64,000 nucleotides of DNA from Bifidobacterium platyrrhinorum. Lineage in GTDB: Bacteria; Actinomycetota; Actinomycetes; Actinomycetales; Bifidobacteriaceae. The position numbers were made by a program, and so were the translations under genes. The stretch is taken from the NCBI RefSeq assembly GCF_010667645.1, contig NZ_WHZV01000011.1, positions 1 through 64,000 on the forward strand. The letters run 5' to 3'. This document shows positions 26,669 through 36,197 of this stretch, in pieces (the first letter of the stretch is position 1; every line of letters starts with the position of its first letter). The notes under the pieces were generated by a model, which was given only the letters and a program-made list of their open reading frames with translations, was not told where the DNA came from and made no database searches.

Positions 26669-27953
26669 TTAGCTGGACATGTCCCGGGAATGTATGCCGT
26701 CGAGCACGGACACCAGTCCGGACACCAGTTCGTACTCGTCGACCGCGTCGGTCATCACCGCCAGAACGTAATCGCCGGAGCCGGTGGAGACGATGCCGGC
26801 GTCGTTGAGCGCGTAGTATCCGCCGTCGCCGTCGATCCAGCCGGCCTTCGTGTAGACGGTGTACCCGCCGTCGCCGGCCAGCGCCATGTGGATGGACGAA
26901 TTGAGCGTGTTCGTGTATTCGCCCGCGAGCCACTGCCGGGAATCGTCCGACGCGGCGGGCTTGGAGCCGTTCACCGCCAGGACGTCGCCGTCGAACAGGT
27001 AGCCGTAGCCCATCACCCACATGCGAGCGAGGTCGGTCGCGGGCATGGTCAGGTACGCGCCGGACGTCACGTCGACGCCCACCTTGCCGCGCGCCGACCA
27101 CTGGGCGAACGCGCCGGCGCCGTAGGTGCGGTGCAGGGCGGCGAAACTGTCGTTGTCGGATATGGTGACGGCCTGCTCGATGAGCTGGTGGACGCCCGCG
27201 CCGGTGCCGGTCTTGGCGATGTCGTCGGCGATGGACGCCTCCTCGGCGCCGTCGTCCGTGGCGCCGGACGCGTCGCCGTCCCCGGACGAGACGGGATTGC
27301 CGTCGGCGCCCACGCCGGTCGGATCGGTGTCCGACTGCCGCGCGACCGCATCCAGGTCGATTGCGCCGGTCGCGGCGAGCGAAAGGATGTACGGCCCCTT
27401 GATGGCGGAGGCGGAGTATCGCGCGTCGCCGCCGTTGACGGACAACGCCCGGTAGTCGGACATGTCCACCAGCGCGACCGAGGCGGAATGCCCTTCGGCC
27501 GTGAATTTCGCGAGCTCGCTTTCGAGCGCCGCGCGGTCGTCGTCCGCCAGCGTGAACCCGGACGTGGAGATCTCCGCGCCTTCGTCCAATCCGGCCAACC
27601 CGTCCAACGCGCGTTCGGCGCGGGTGAGCGCGCGGGGCTTGCCGACCGCCTTGCGCACGAGCGTGGGGCGGCCCTGCGAGGCCTCGACCGCGTCGTCGAC
27701 TGCGCTCGTGGCCTCACGCACCCACACGGGGACGTGCACGATCGAAGCAGACCACGGCGAGCGCCGCCGTGCCGACGACGATGCGCCGGCGCAGGTAGAC
27801 GCGGCGCATGCGCGCGGAGGCGCGGCGGTATTGCGTGGTGTGCACGCGGGCGGAACGACGGCCGCGGGAACGGCCGGCGGCATGCCGTTCCGTGTTCCCG
27901 CGGCGCCGGTTCGGATACTGGCCGGAAGCGCGGCCGGAACGCCTGGTCGCCAT
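26669..27953 (-). CDS. Beta-lactamase-fold serine hydrolase, reading frame disrupted near the N-terminus
   Basis: The main frame (from about 27770 down to 26669) encodes a class A beta-lactamase-like domain: 'YSASAIKGPYILSL' contains the SxxK nucleophile motif, 'ISDNDSFAALHRTYG' the SDN motif and 'YTKAGWIDG' a KTG-like motif (KAG). Upstream in this frame there is no signal sequence. A different frame, opening with ATG at 27953 (17 bases after fprA), gives a basic tail and 'RRRIVVGTAALAVV', which would join to 'WSASIVHVPVWV' as one membrane anchor if the frame shifted near 27755. So either one base is extra in this sequence, or the gene is broken. Likely a cell-wall enzyme or penicillin-binding-like hydrolase, not a proven resistance gene. 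Confidence 0.7.
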
Positions 27954-27970
27954 GAAGGCAGGCGCCCCCG

Positions 27971-29431
27971 TCAGGCGTGGGCGAGCTCGCGCATCTGGGC
28001 GGGCTCGACGACCTTCTTGTGCTCGCGGCCCTCCTTGGCGCCCTCGGCGCGTTCGAAGGCGTCGACCTTCTTCCAGCCGGCGAAGTCGATCGGCTTGACG
28101 CCGCGGCTCTCCAGCAGACGGTCGATGGACTCGGGGTCGCGGTCGGCGGCCACGCGGCCGCCCTCGGCGGCCTTGGCGAGATCCTCGAGCATGTTGGTGA
28201 CGATGGCGAGCGCGTCGGACTTGGTCGAGCCGATCAGGCCGACCGGGCCGCGCTTGGCCCAACCGGTCGCGTAGAGACGCTCGCGCACCTCGCCGCCCTC
28301 GGCCTCGGTGGTGATGCGGCCGTCGCCGTTCGCGTTGGCGAGGTGGGCGCCGTGCTCGTCGTAGGCGATGCCGGGGGCCTCGGCCGGCTGGTAGCCGATC
28401 GCATGGTAGACGGCCTCGACCGGGTAGTCGGTGAATTCGCCGGTGCGGTGCATCACGCCGTCGGCGCCGGTCTCGGTGCGCTCGACGCGGATGGCCTTCA
28501 CCTTGCCTTCCTCGCCGACGATCTCGGTGGGTGCGGAGTTGAAGTGGACGTAGTACTTGCGGTCGGCCGGGTTGCCCTCGTAGTCGACGTCGCCGTCGTC
28601 CTCCATGTCCTCGGCCATCTCGCGGATGGCGAACAGCTCCTCGACCATCTGGCGGGTGAGCTTGTCCTTGCCGGCGACCTCGATGGTCTCGTCGTCCAGT
28701 TCGAAGTCGTCCTCGTTGATGATGAGCTGCACGCCGGGCAGCTTCTCCATCTCGCGCAGCTCCTGCACGCTGAACTTCGCCTGGGCGACGCCGCGGCGGA
28801 TGAACAGGTGGAGCACCTTGGCCTTGTTGTTCCGGATGCCCTCGTAGACGTTGTCCGGGATGTCGGTCTTGGCCTTGAGGTCGTCGGCGTTGCGCATGAG
28901 CTCGCGCGCGACGTCCATCGCCACGTTGCCGCCGCCGATCACGGCGACGTTCTCGGCGGTGAGCGGCCATTCGCGGGCGCCCGTGGGGTAGCCGTCGTAC
29001 CATTCGACGAACTTGGCGGCGCCGTACACGCCGTCGAGGTCGGCGCCGGAGATGCGCAGCGGCTTGTCCTTGACGGCGCCGGTGGCGAACAGCACGGCGT
29101 CGTAGCGGGCGAGCAGGTCGTCGAGGGTGACGTCCTTGCCGAACTCCACGTCGCAGTACAGGTGGATGTCCGGGTTGTCGAGCGTCTTCTCGAGCGCGGA
29201 GGCGATGAACTTGATGGACGGGTGGTCGGGGGCCACGCCGTAGCGGACCAGGCCGAACGGCACGGGCAGCTTCTCGAACAGGTCGATACGGGCCTCGGTG
29301 CCGAGGCCGAGCTCCTCGCCCAGCTTCTTCAGCTGGCGCAGGAAGATGTCGGAGGAGTAGACGCCTGCGGGGCCGGCGCCGATCACGGCGATGCGGAGTT
29401 CGTTTGCGTTGGTATTCGAAGATTCAGTCAC
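27971..29431 (-). CDS. fprA: Ferredoxin-NADP reductase, FprA/adrenodoxin reductase type
   Basis: A 486-residue flavoprotein moving electrons between NADPH and ferredoxin. Seen: FAD-binding 'RIAVIGAGPAGVYSSDIFLRQ' near the start (in two parts), 'LPVPFGLVRYGVAPDHPSIKFI' as in FprA, NADP-binding 'VAVIGGGNVAMDVARELMR', and 'GWAKRGPVGLIGSTKSDALAIV' near the C-terminus. Length matches actinobacterial FprA. It lies directly before the disrupted hydrolase gene. Confidence 0.93.
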   Translation of the reverse strand: MTESSNTNANELRIAVIGAGPAGVYSSDIFLRQLKKLGEELGLGTEARIDLFEKLPVPFGLVRYGVAPDHPSIKFIASALEKTLDNPDIHLYCDVEFGKDVTLDDLLARYDAVLFATGAVKDKPLRISGADLDGVYGAAKFVEWYDGYPTGAREWPLTAENVAVIGGGNVAMDVARELMRNADDLKAKTDIPDNVYEGIRNNKAKVLHLFIRRGVAQAKFSVQELREMEKLPGVQLIINEDDFELDDETIEVAGKDKLTRQMVEELFAIREMAEDMEDDGDVDYEGNPADRKYYVHFNSAPTEIVGEEGKVKAIRVERTETGADGVMHRTGEFTDYPVEAVYHAIGYQPAEAPGIAYDEHGAHLANANGDGRITTEAEGGEVRERLYATGWAKRGPVGLIGSTKSDALAIVTNMLEDLAKAAEGGRVAADRDPESIDRLLESRGVKPIDFAGWKKVDAFERAEGAKEGREHKKVVEPAQMRELAHA

Positions 29432-29567
29432 GCATTACAGGGTATCGCAGGCCACCGAATCGCGGTACCCCCACTTTCCGCGCATTTCCGTGTGTTTTCG
29501 CACACTCCTCACATTCCCGTGTCGCGTGCGGGGCGACGGGGCCGGACGGGCGTCGGACGGCCGGGCG

Positions 29568-30182
29568 TCAGTCGATGATGCGGTCGATGAGTTCCCGCCA
29601 TTCGCCCGCCAGATCGATGTGCCCGCGGTCGTGCAGCCATCGCATCTGCAGGCCGTCCATGGCGGCCAGCGCCTGCATCGCGGTCCGGCGCGGATCACTG
29701 CAGCCGTCGTTGGCGGCGGCCTTCGTGTATTCGCGCATCACCCACTGCTCGCGGTCGCGGAAGTACTGGAAGGCGGGATGGTTTTCCGACAGGGCCTCCC
29801 CCTGCAGCACGGTGTAGAGGCGCACGATCTCCGGCTGGGTGGCGTTGCGTTCGGTGGTGGCGCAGGTCAGGTCGCGCAGGCCCACCGGGAACGGGTCGTC
29901 CTCGCCCACCGCCTCGCCGCCGGACGGCATCGGCACGCCGAGCGTGCGGTACAGCGCGGCGCGGTCGGTTTTGTCGCGGTAGTCGAGCAGGGCCAGCAGC
30001 AGCCCCTCCTTGGATCCGAAATGGTAGAGCAGCCCGGCCTCGGTCATGTCCTCGGCAACGGCGATCTCGCGCAGGCGCAGCCCCCAGAACCCGTGTTGCG
30101 CGACGAACTGCGCCGCCGTGTTGAGGATGCTGATCCGGCGCTCCTGCGCGGTCATCGTGGATTTCGTTCTCGCCCCGGCCAT
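29568..30182 (-). CDS. TetR family transcriptional regulator
   Basis: A 204-residue regulator with an N-terminal helix-turn-helix ('ILNTAAQFVAQHGFWGLRLREIAVAEDMTEAGLLYHFGSKEGLLLALLDY', read in parts) and a variable helical ligand-binding domain. GGAGTGG precedes the start. It lies downstream of GH30 on the same strand but is separated by a strong hairpin; similar TetR proteins accompany sugar genes in bifidobacteria. Target unknown. Confidence 0.9.
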   Translation of the reverse strand: MAGARTKSTMTAQERRISILNTAAQFVAQHGFWGLRLREIAVAEDMTEAGLLYHFGSKEGLLLALLDYRDKTDRAALYRTLGVPMPSGGEAVGEDDPFPVGLRDLTCATTERNATQPEIVRLYTVLQGEALSENHPAFQYFRDREQWVMREYTKAAANDGCSDPRRTAMQALAAMDGLQMRWLHDRGHIDLAGEWRELIDRIID

Positions 30183-30305
30183 CGGCCACCACTCCAGTTT
30201 CCGTCCCGCTCGGTCACGTTCCGTTTCGCATGCGCGGGCGCCGCCCGCACGTTTCGCTGAATCGTGATCAAGTATTCAACTATCGGTCGGGGCCATCCTA
30301 CGCGA

Positions 30306-30344
30306 AGGGGTCCTCCCGGCCGGAGGAAGGACGGCCGGGAGGAC
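30306..30344 (-). terminator. Terminator after the GH30 gene
   Basis: GGGTCCTCCCGGCC (30306-30319) pairs perfectly with GGCCGGGAGGACCC (30331-30344), about 85 bases after the GH30 stop codon. CTTTGGG follows on the plus side. It separates the permease-GH30 operon from the TetR gene. Confidence 0.7.
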
Positions 30345-30427
30345 CCTTTGGGTGGAACGGTCGATCGCCGTTCGCGTGTGGCGCCGTGAGCGCGACGCGA
30401 CGCCGCACGCATGCGCGGGCGATACGG

Positions 30428-31786
30428 TCAGTCGAGCGTGAACGTGCTGAACGAGCGCGGCGCGAGCGTGGCGGTGAACGCGCGTCCGGCGTTCGACGGG
30501 TCGGCGAAGCTGAACTCCACCTCACGCTCCAGGGCGTTCTGCACGACGACGGCCAGCGTGCCGTCCGGGTTTTCGTAGGCGGAGGCCATCGACGAGAAAC
30601 GGCCCTCCACGTCGAGCACGCGCGCGCCCGGCCTGACGAAGTGCGCGTAGTGGCGCATCACGTAGTACTCCGGGTTGCGGGTGAAGGTCTTCGCCTCGGT
30701 GTCGACGGAGAACAGCGAGTTCTGGTGCCAGCCCCACGTGCTCTCGGTGCCGGCGAGCACCATGTTCCAGTAGGTGTAGCCGAGCGCGCCGTGGGTGAGG
30801 TAGTGGTTGACGAGGTGGAAGATGTATTCGGCGTACTCCCACGAGTTGTCGCCCATGCCGCATTCGGATTCGGTCTGCATGAGCTTGAGCTCCGGCCACG
30901 CCTTGTGCGTGCGCTCGATGCAGTCGCGGCCCTCCCACTGGTAGCCGACGCCGGTGATGTACTTGCGCGCCTCGTCGTCCATGAGGATGTTGTCGACGTA
31001 GCGGTTGTAGTTCTCGAGCGACATGCCGTACAGGCTCACGAACTGCATGTCGCGCGGGCCGTTGAGCGTGCCGAGCCAGATCTCGACGCCGCCCTCCTCG
31101 GCCTTGCCGAGCAGGCCCTCGCGCTCGAAGGTGGGGCCGAGGTAGTCGCGGATGAACGTGCGCAGCTGCTCGCTCGTCCACTTGCAGGTGGGGTACTTGG
31201 CGTCGGACCACGGCTCGTTCTGCGGGAAGATGCGGGTCACGTTCACGCCGAGCGCGCGGTAGGCGCGCACGTACTTGACGAAGTAGTTCGCGTAGGCCTG
31301 CAGGTTCTCCGGGGTCATGACGAGTTTGCCGTAGTTGTAGACCGGCGGATTCTTCATCCAGGTGGGCGGGCTCCACGGGCTGGAGTGGACGGTCAGCTGC
31401 GGCTGGTACTTCTTGGCGGCACGAATGTACGGCAGCACGGCGCGTTCGTCGCCTTCCACCGAGAAGTCCTTGAGCTCGTAGTCGCCGGGGGTCTCGTCGT
31501 AGCTGTACCAGCCGGCGGCGAAGTCGTTCGCGCCGATCGGGGCGCGGTTGAGGCGGAAGTTGAGTTCGTCGGGGCTGAACAGCTCCTTGACGACCTGCTC
31601 GCGGTCCTCGGCCGCGAGGGACTGCAGCGGCAGCCAGCCGAGTTCGTTGAAGCAGCCGCCGAATCCTTCGACCTCCTGCTCCTTGCCGCCGGTGAGGGCG
31701 ATGCCGAGTTCGCTCGTCGCTCCGGCCTTGGGCGCGGGCTTGGCGACCCAGCGGGCGTCGTCCGTGGTTTCGATCCAGGTGACCAT
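30428..31786 (-). CDS. Glycoside hydrolase family 30 enzyme (intracellular)
   Basis: A 452-residue retaining beta-glycosidase. Seen: 'EVEGFGGCFNELGW' at the start, 'LTVHSSPWSPPTWMK', the acid/base Glu191 in 'FPQNEPWSD' and the nucleophile Glu306 in 'LMQTESECG'; the C-terminal beta-domain follows. There is no signal peptide, so it cleaves imported beta-glucosides, beta-xylosides or beta-1,6-linked oligosaccharides; the subfamily cannot be fixed from motifs alone. It follows an MFS permease by 86 bases, and the two form one operon. Confidence 0.9.
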   Translation of the reverse strand: MVTWIETTDDARWVAKPAPKAGATSELGIALTGGKEQEVEGFGGCFNELGWLPLQSLAAEDREQVVKELFSPDELNFRLNRAPIGANDFAAGWYSYDETPGDYELKDFSVEGDERAVLPYIRAAKKYQPQLTVHSSPWSPPTWMKNPPVYNYGKLVMTPENLQAYANYFVKYVRAYRALGVNVTRIFPQNEPWSDAKYPTCKWTSEQLRTFIRDYLGPTFEREGLLGKAEEGGVEIWLGTLNGPRDMQFVSLYGMSLENYNRYVDNILMDDEARKYITGVGYQWEGRDCIERTHKAWPELKLMQTESECGMGDNSWEYAEYIFHLVNHYLTHGALGYTYWNMVLAGTESTWGWHQNSLFSVDTEAKTFTRNPEYYVMRHYAHFVRPGARVLDVEGRFSSMASAYENPDGTLAVVVQNALEREVEFSFADPSNAGRAFTATLAPRSFSTFTLD

Positions 31787-31872
31787 GGTGTCGTTTACTC
31801 CTTATTGGTTAATCGGTATTCAGTCTAATGGGCGTGATTGGACCGGGAATGGGTGCGGTCAGTGCGGCTTGC

Positions 31873-33195
31873 CTACTTCACGCGCTTGATCATCATGATG
31901 AGCGCGGCGCCGACGAGCGAGACCACCGCGCACACCGGGAACAGGCCGTAGTAGCTGCCGCCGGTGGCGCCGACGATCGCGGCCGCGACCAGCGGGCCGA
32001 GCAGCTGGGAGCCGGTGTTGGCGAGGTTGAGGATGCCGAGGTCCTTGGCGGCGTTCTCGGCGTTCGGCAGCACCTCGATGTTGAGCGCCTGGTCGACGGC
32101 GAAGAAGATGCCCATGCCCAGGCCGGCGACGGCGCCGTAGACGACCATGGTCCACGCGGCGTTGGAGACCATCGGCATCGCCACGCCGATGGCGACGAGC
32201 AGAGCGGCGAAGGCCACCGGCAGCTTGCGGCTGTGAATCCTGTCGGAGATCGGGCCGGCCACGATGGACATGACGATGGCGGTGACCATGAGCAGCATCG
32301 AGATGATGGACACGTACTTCTGCTGACCGGAGGTGCCGAGGCCGATGTAGTCAGACAGGATGTAGAGCTGGTACGCCATGATCGCGGTGGTGGCGGTGTT
32401 GACGAGCATCTTGCCGAACAGGGCGAGGTAGAAGTCGCGGCAATCCTTGACCGGGAAGATGAAGTGCTGGACGAACATGTTCCACGTGAAACGCTTCTTC
32501 TCCATGCCGAGGCTGGACTGCTCGCGCATGATGACGACGGCGACGGGGCCGCACAGCAGGGTGAGCACGCTCATCACGATGATGCCGGTGCCGATCTTCG
32601 GCCCGAGGAACTGCGCGCCGAGGAGCTGGCCGCCGTACTGGCCGATCACATAGCCGAACGCGTAGATGGAGGAGATGAGGCCACGGTGCTTCGGCGCGGT
32701 GCGGTCGGCGATGACGGCGACCAGCGGCGCGACGAGGGCGTTGAGGAAGATCTGATAGACGCACCAGGTGACCACCAGCAGCGGCACGGTGGTCACGGCG
32801 TTGAACGCGAGCAGCATCACGAAGCAGCCGATGGAGCCGGCGATAAGCCACGGGGTGCGGCGACCCCAGCGGCTGCGGGTCAGATCGGACATGCCGCCGA
32901 TGATGATGTTCGCGAGCGTGGCGAACACCATGGCGGAACCGGACAGCAAGGCGATGATGCTGGCCTTGTTCGTCGGGTCGATGATCTGGACCTTGGCCGG
33001 CAGCAGTACGGCGTTGACGCCGAGGTAGGGGCCGAGCCACAGCATCGCGCCGAGCGCCGTGGCGATGCCGATCTTGATGGGGGCCTTGGGCTGTTCCCCG
33101 TCGCTGACGGAACCGGACCATGGACGCGCGGACTGCGCCGGCCGGACGGCCTGCGCCGACTGGGGCGATTGTGCGGCTTGCATTGAAACGGACAT
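31873..33195 (-). CDS. MFS sugar transporter (SLC45/GPH-like)
   Basis: A 440-residue, 12-helix permease. 'GGMSDLTRSRWGRRTPWLIAG' after helix 2 is the motif of the SLC45/GPH-like disaccharide symporters. 'LGPYLGVNAVLLPAK' in helix 1 and 'GLGMGIFFAVDQALNIEVLPN' in the second half also fit. It probably supplies the GH30 enzyme with a disaccharide. The start at 33195 follows AAGGAG; an upstream in-frame ATG would add five residues. Confidence 0.9.
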   Translation of the reverse strand: MSVSMQAAQSPQSAQAVRPAQSARPWSGSVSDGEQPKAPIKIGIATALGAMLWLGPYLGVNAVLLPAKVQIIDPTNKASIIALLSGSAMVFATLANIIIGGMSDLTRSRWGRRTPWLIAGSIGCFVMLLAFNAVTTVPLLVVTWCVYQIFLNALVAPLVAVIADRTAPKHRGLISSIYAFGYVIGQYGGQLLGAQFLGPKIGTGIIVMSVLTLLCGPVAVVIMREQSSLGMEKKRFTWNMFVQHFIFPVKDCRDFYLALFGKMLVNTATTAIMAYQLYILSDYIGLGTSGQQKYVSIISMLLMVTAIVMSIVAGPISDRIHSRKLPVAFAALLVAIGVAMPMVSNAAWTMVVYGAVAGLGMGIFFAVDQALNIEVLPNAENAAKDLGILNLANTGSQLLGPLVAAAIVGATGGSYYGLFPVCAVVSLVGAALIMMIKRVK

Positions 33196-33309
33196 CGTTT
33201 CTCCTTGCATTCACCATATGCCGTCCGGCCGATCTGCGACGTTCTTCAACGAACGAGCGTCATCACTTGCGGCAGTTCCGGGCGGCTCTTCCTGTGTTGG
33301 ACGACTCTC

Positions 33310-33337
33310 ACTTTACACTTAATGACTGTTAAGTCAA
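33310..33337 (-). promoter_or_regulatory. Promoter and operator-like palindrome of the permease-GH30 operon
   Basis: Minus-strand -35 TTGACT (33332-33337), 16-bp spacer, -10 TAAAGT (33310-33315). An inverted repeat ACTTAA/TTAAGT with a 6-bp spacer (33317-33334) fills the region between the boxes, a usual place for a repressor site. A 5' leader of about 110 nt follows. Confidence 0.6.
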
Positions 33338-33438
33338 ATCGGAAAGGAAGCCACTGCGGCACGGCGCGTCGCCTTACGCCGCAACGGTTCAGGGCACGCA
33401 TCACACTTCTTTCCGGGCGCGATCATGGGTTCGTCCGA

Positions 33439-33518
33439 TTCATCCGGCAGACTCCCGATTCGTCCGTCAGGCTCCCGATTCATCCAGCAGGCTCCCGATT
33501 TTCCCGGCAGGCTCCCGC
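33439..33518. repeat. 20-bp direct repeat, four copies
   Basis: Four head-to-tail copies of a 20-bp unit like TTCATCCGGCAGGCTCCCGA with exact 20-bp period (the GGCTCCCG core recurs at 33450, 33470, 33490, 33510). The region is not coding. Along with the next hairpin it is the main content of the 33338-33773 gap. Confidence 0.75.
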
Positions 33519-33553
33519 GGAGCACCATCTCGCGTACCCTCCCGACAAGGCGG

Positions 33554-33602
33554 TCGTCGTTGCCTAGGTCGGTCTTCCCGAAACCGACCCAGACAACGAC
33601 GA
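33554..33602. terminator. 20-bp imperfect hairpin downstream of the P-type ATPase gene
   Basis: 33554-33573 pairs with 33583-33602 at 18 of 20 positions, around a 9-nt loop. It lies about 170 bases beyond the ATPase stop codon. Direct CCTATG repeats at 33706-33735 lie between them. It may be a terminator or part of the repeat locus. Confidence 0.5.
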
Positions 33603-33773
33603 AGGAACCTGGCGACGCATGGGAACGGCTCGCGCGGCCCATGCCATACCAGCGGCTCCGTGCCCGGACCGGTCCGCCAGCCGACAATGTCCGTCGCCCA
33701 GCAGTCCTATGGCCTATGACCTATGGACCTATGACCGAGCAATTCCGTGCCCGGCCCTGTCCATCCTCCACCC

Positions 33774-36197
33774 CTAGTCACGGTCCAGCACGGCGGTGAG
33801 CGCCCACAGGATGCTCACCACATCGATGCCCTCCTGCAGGAACGCGCCCACGACCACCGGAATCAGGTCGAACGCGGCCGCGACCATGCCGACGACCGCG
33901 AGCGCCAGCCCCACGACCACCGCCTGGAGCATCACGCGTTTCGTACGGCGCGCGATGGCGATGGCGCGCGGCACGGCCGCGATATCGTCGTTCATCACGA
34001 CGACCTGCGCGCTTTCGGAGGCCGCGGTGGAGGTGCCGTCGGTCATCGCCACGCCGATGCCCGCAGCCGCCAGCACCGGAGCATCGTTAACCCCATCCCC
34101 CACCATCATCGTGACGGGATCGGCCGCCGCATGGGAACGAACGATTTCTCCGGCCCCGCCGTTTCCGCGTTCCTTGTCTCCGCCGGCGGCCGCACGCACC
34201 GCGGCTACCTTGTCTTCGGGGAACAGCTCGGCGTGCACCTCGTCGATGCCGACTTCGCGCGCGATGATCTCGGCCGAGGCCCGCTTGTCGCCGGTGAGCA
34301 TCACGAGCTTCGCGACGCCCAGCTGGTGCAGCTTCGCGAGCGCCGCCTTCGCGTTCGCGCGAGGCACGTCGCGCAGCACGATGCGCGCAACCAATCGCCC
34401 ATCCACCGCCACATACGACGCCATCTCATCCGCCGCCAGCATCCCGAACCGGGCACCGCCGGCGGGAACGGCCGACCCGGTCGTCGTCACGAATCCGTCC
34501 TCGCCCGCTGCCGCGAACGAGAGCCTCCCGACGCGCACCTCATGCCCGTTGACCGCGGCGGAGATGCCCTTGCCCGGCTCCTCCTTCACGTTCGTCACGA
34601 CCGGGTAGTCACGACCATATCCGCCATGACCAAACCCCTCGGTACCGACGCCGGCGGCACCGGCGCCCGCCGCGTTCTCCGGGCAGTCCCGGCGACCGGC
34701 CGCATACCGCGCATGCAGACGATCGAGGGCCTCGCGCCCGGCCGCCGCGATGCCCTGCGCGAGCACATGCACCGAATAGCTTTCGACCACGCCCGCAAAC
34801 ATGAGCACATGGTCCTCGTCCAATCGCGGCGCCGGCACCGAGGCGGCGGACACGGCATCAACGGAATCCACCATCTCCACACGGACCACCCGCGGCTGCT
34901 TGACCGTCAACGTGCCGGTCTTGTCGAAGAACACCCGCGTGACGCGCCCCAACTGCTCAATCACATCCTGCGTCTTGATGAGCACGCCCGCGGCGGCAAG
35001 CCGCGACGTACCGGCGATATACGCGACCGGCGCGGCGATGAGCAGCGGGCAGGGCGTGGCGAGCACCAGCACCTGCGCGAACCGCAGCGGCGTGCCGGCC
35101 ACCGCCCACGCGACGCCGGCGATGAGCAGCGACAACGCCGTGAACGGCACGGCGAGCCGGTCCGCGGTCCGCACCACGGCCGGGCGCGACTCCTGCGCCT
35201 GCGAGACGAGCGCGAGGATGCGCTGGTACTGCGAGTCGGCCGCGACCTGCGTGGCGCGCATGGCCAGCGTCGTCGAACCGTTCACCGCGCCGGACATGAC
35301 GCGCGCGCCCGCATACACCTCGCGCGGCACCGGTTCGCCGTTGATCGCGCTCAGATCGAGCGTGGCCGCGCCGGACAGCAATTCGCCGTCCACCGGCACG
35401 GTTTCGCCGGGCAGCACGATGACCACATCGCCGAGACGCACCTCCTCGACCGGCACCGTGTCGAACCGTGCGTCCGCGGTCGGTCGTACACGCGCATCGG
35501 CGCGCACGACCGCCGGATCGCAGGATTCCGGATCGCGGCCGGTGAGCGCGCACACATCCCGCGCACCCGAAACGTCCCCGGTCGCGCCGCGGCGGGCGGA
35601 AGCCGCGCTCCCCCGCATTCCGGCGACATCATGCGCCGTCACGTGGCGGAACCCGTCATCGTCGCGGATCGGCGCGATGTTGCGCGCGGCACGCGGTGCG
35701 GCTGCGGCATCGGCATCGGAGGCATGGGAGCCATGCGCCGCTCCTCTGCCCACGCCCGGCAGGTTCGCGACGTGCGCGGCGCGCGGGGCCGCGTCGAGTA
35801 GCGCGGTGAGGCTGTGCTCCGCCTTCGACTGCGCGTACTCCTCGATGGCCTCGCCGGATGTGACCATGAGGACCACCGCCCAGGAGGCCCAGTATTCGCC
35901 CACGGCGAGCGTGGACAGCATGGCGAGGACCGCGAGCAGGTCGACGCCCACATGCCCGTGGCGGATGTCGTCGATCATGCCGATGACGGTGACGGCCACG
36001 GTGTACGCGACGAGTGCGACGACCACCCATTGGCCGATCGAGGGATCCGGCAGCGGCGCGGGGATCACGGCGGCGCCCCACGGGCGGAGATTCCATAGGA
36101 CCGCGACGGGAATCGCGGAAAGGACGACGATCGGCAGCATGGGTACGCGACGGCACAGATCGGCAAGATGGGTGAAGAACGTGATGAGTCTGCTCAT
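33774..36197 (-). CDS. Heavy-metal translocating P-type ATPase
   Basis: An 807-residue P1B-type pump that exports metal ions using ATP. Seen: the membrane motif TPCPLLIAAPVAYIAG, the phosphorylation site 'FFDKTGTLTVKQP', 'MLTGDKRASAEIIAREVGI' and 'VMVGDGVNDAPVLAAAGIGVAMTDG' read in parts. There is no N-terminal HMA metal-binding domain. Between the second helix pair and the actuator domain lies an Ala/Arg/Asp-rich insertion of roughly 100 residues (about 155-255), apparently disordered. The TPC form in place of CPC makes the metal uncertain. AAGGAG precedes the start at 36197. It is a single-gene unit. Confidence 0.92.
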   Translation of the reverse strand: MSRLITFFTHLADLCRRVPMLPIVVLSAIPVAVLWNLRPWGAAVIPAPLPDPSIGQWVVVALVAYTVAVTVIGMIDDIRHGHVGVDLLAVLAMLSTLAVGEYWASWAVVLMVTSGEAIEEYAQSKAEHSLTALLDAAPRAAHVANLPGVGRGAAHGSHASDADAAAAPRAARNIAPIRDDDGFRHVTAHDVAGMRGSAASARRGATGDVSGARDVCALTGRDPESCDPAVVRADARVRPTADARFDTVPVEEVRLGDVVIVLPGETVPVDGELLSGAATLDLSAINGEPVPREVYAGARVMSGAVNGSTTLAMRATQVAADSQYQRILALVSQAQESRPAVVRTADRLAVPFTALSLLIAGVAWAVAGTPLRFAQVLVLATPCPLLIAAPVAYIAGTSRLAAAGVLIKTQDVIEQLGRVTRVFFDKTGTLTVKQPRVVRVEMVDSVDAVSAASVPAPRLDEDHVLMFAGVVESYSVHVLAQGIAAAGREALDRLHARYAAGRRDCPENAAGAGAAGVGTEGFGHGGYGRDYPVVTNVKEEPGKGISAAVNGHEVRVGRLSFAAAGEDGFVTTTGSAVPAGGARFGMLAADEMASYVAVDGRLVARIVLRDVPRANAKAALAKLHQLGVAKLVMLTGDKRASAEIIAREVGIDEVHAELFPEDKVAAVRAAAGGDKERGNGGAGEIVRSHAAADPVTMMVGDGVNDAPVLAAAGIGVAMTDGTSTAASESAQVVVMNDDIAAVPRAIAIARRTKRVMLQAVVVGLALAVVGMVAAAFDLIPVVVGAFLQEGIDVVSILWALTAVLDRD

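Noticed and set aside
26669-27883. The hydrolase as a complete gene starting at 27883
   Set aside because: That start gives a non-hydrophobic Ala/Pro/Arg segment with no signal, while the neighbouring frame supplies a normal anchor; a frame break explains this better.
26690-27955. A 421-residue plus-strand open frame opposite the hydrolase gene
   Set aside because: Antisense to a domain with intact SxxK and SDN motifs; its translation is Arg/Gly/Val-rich with no family features.
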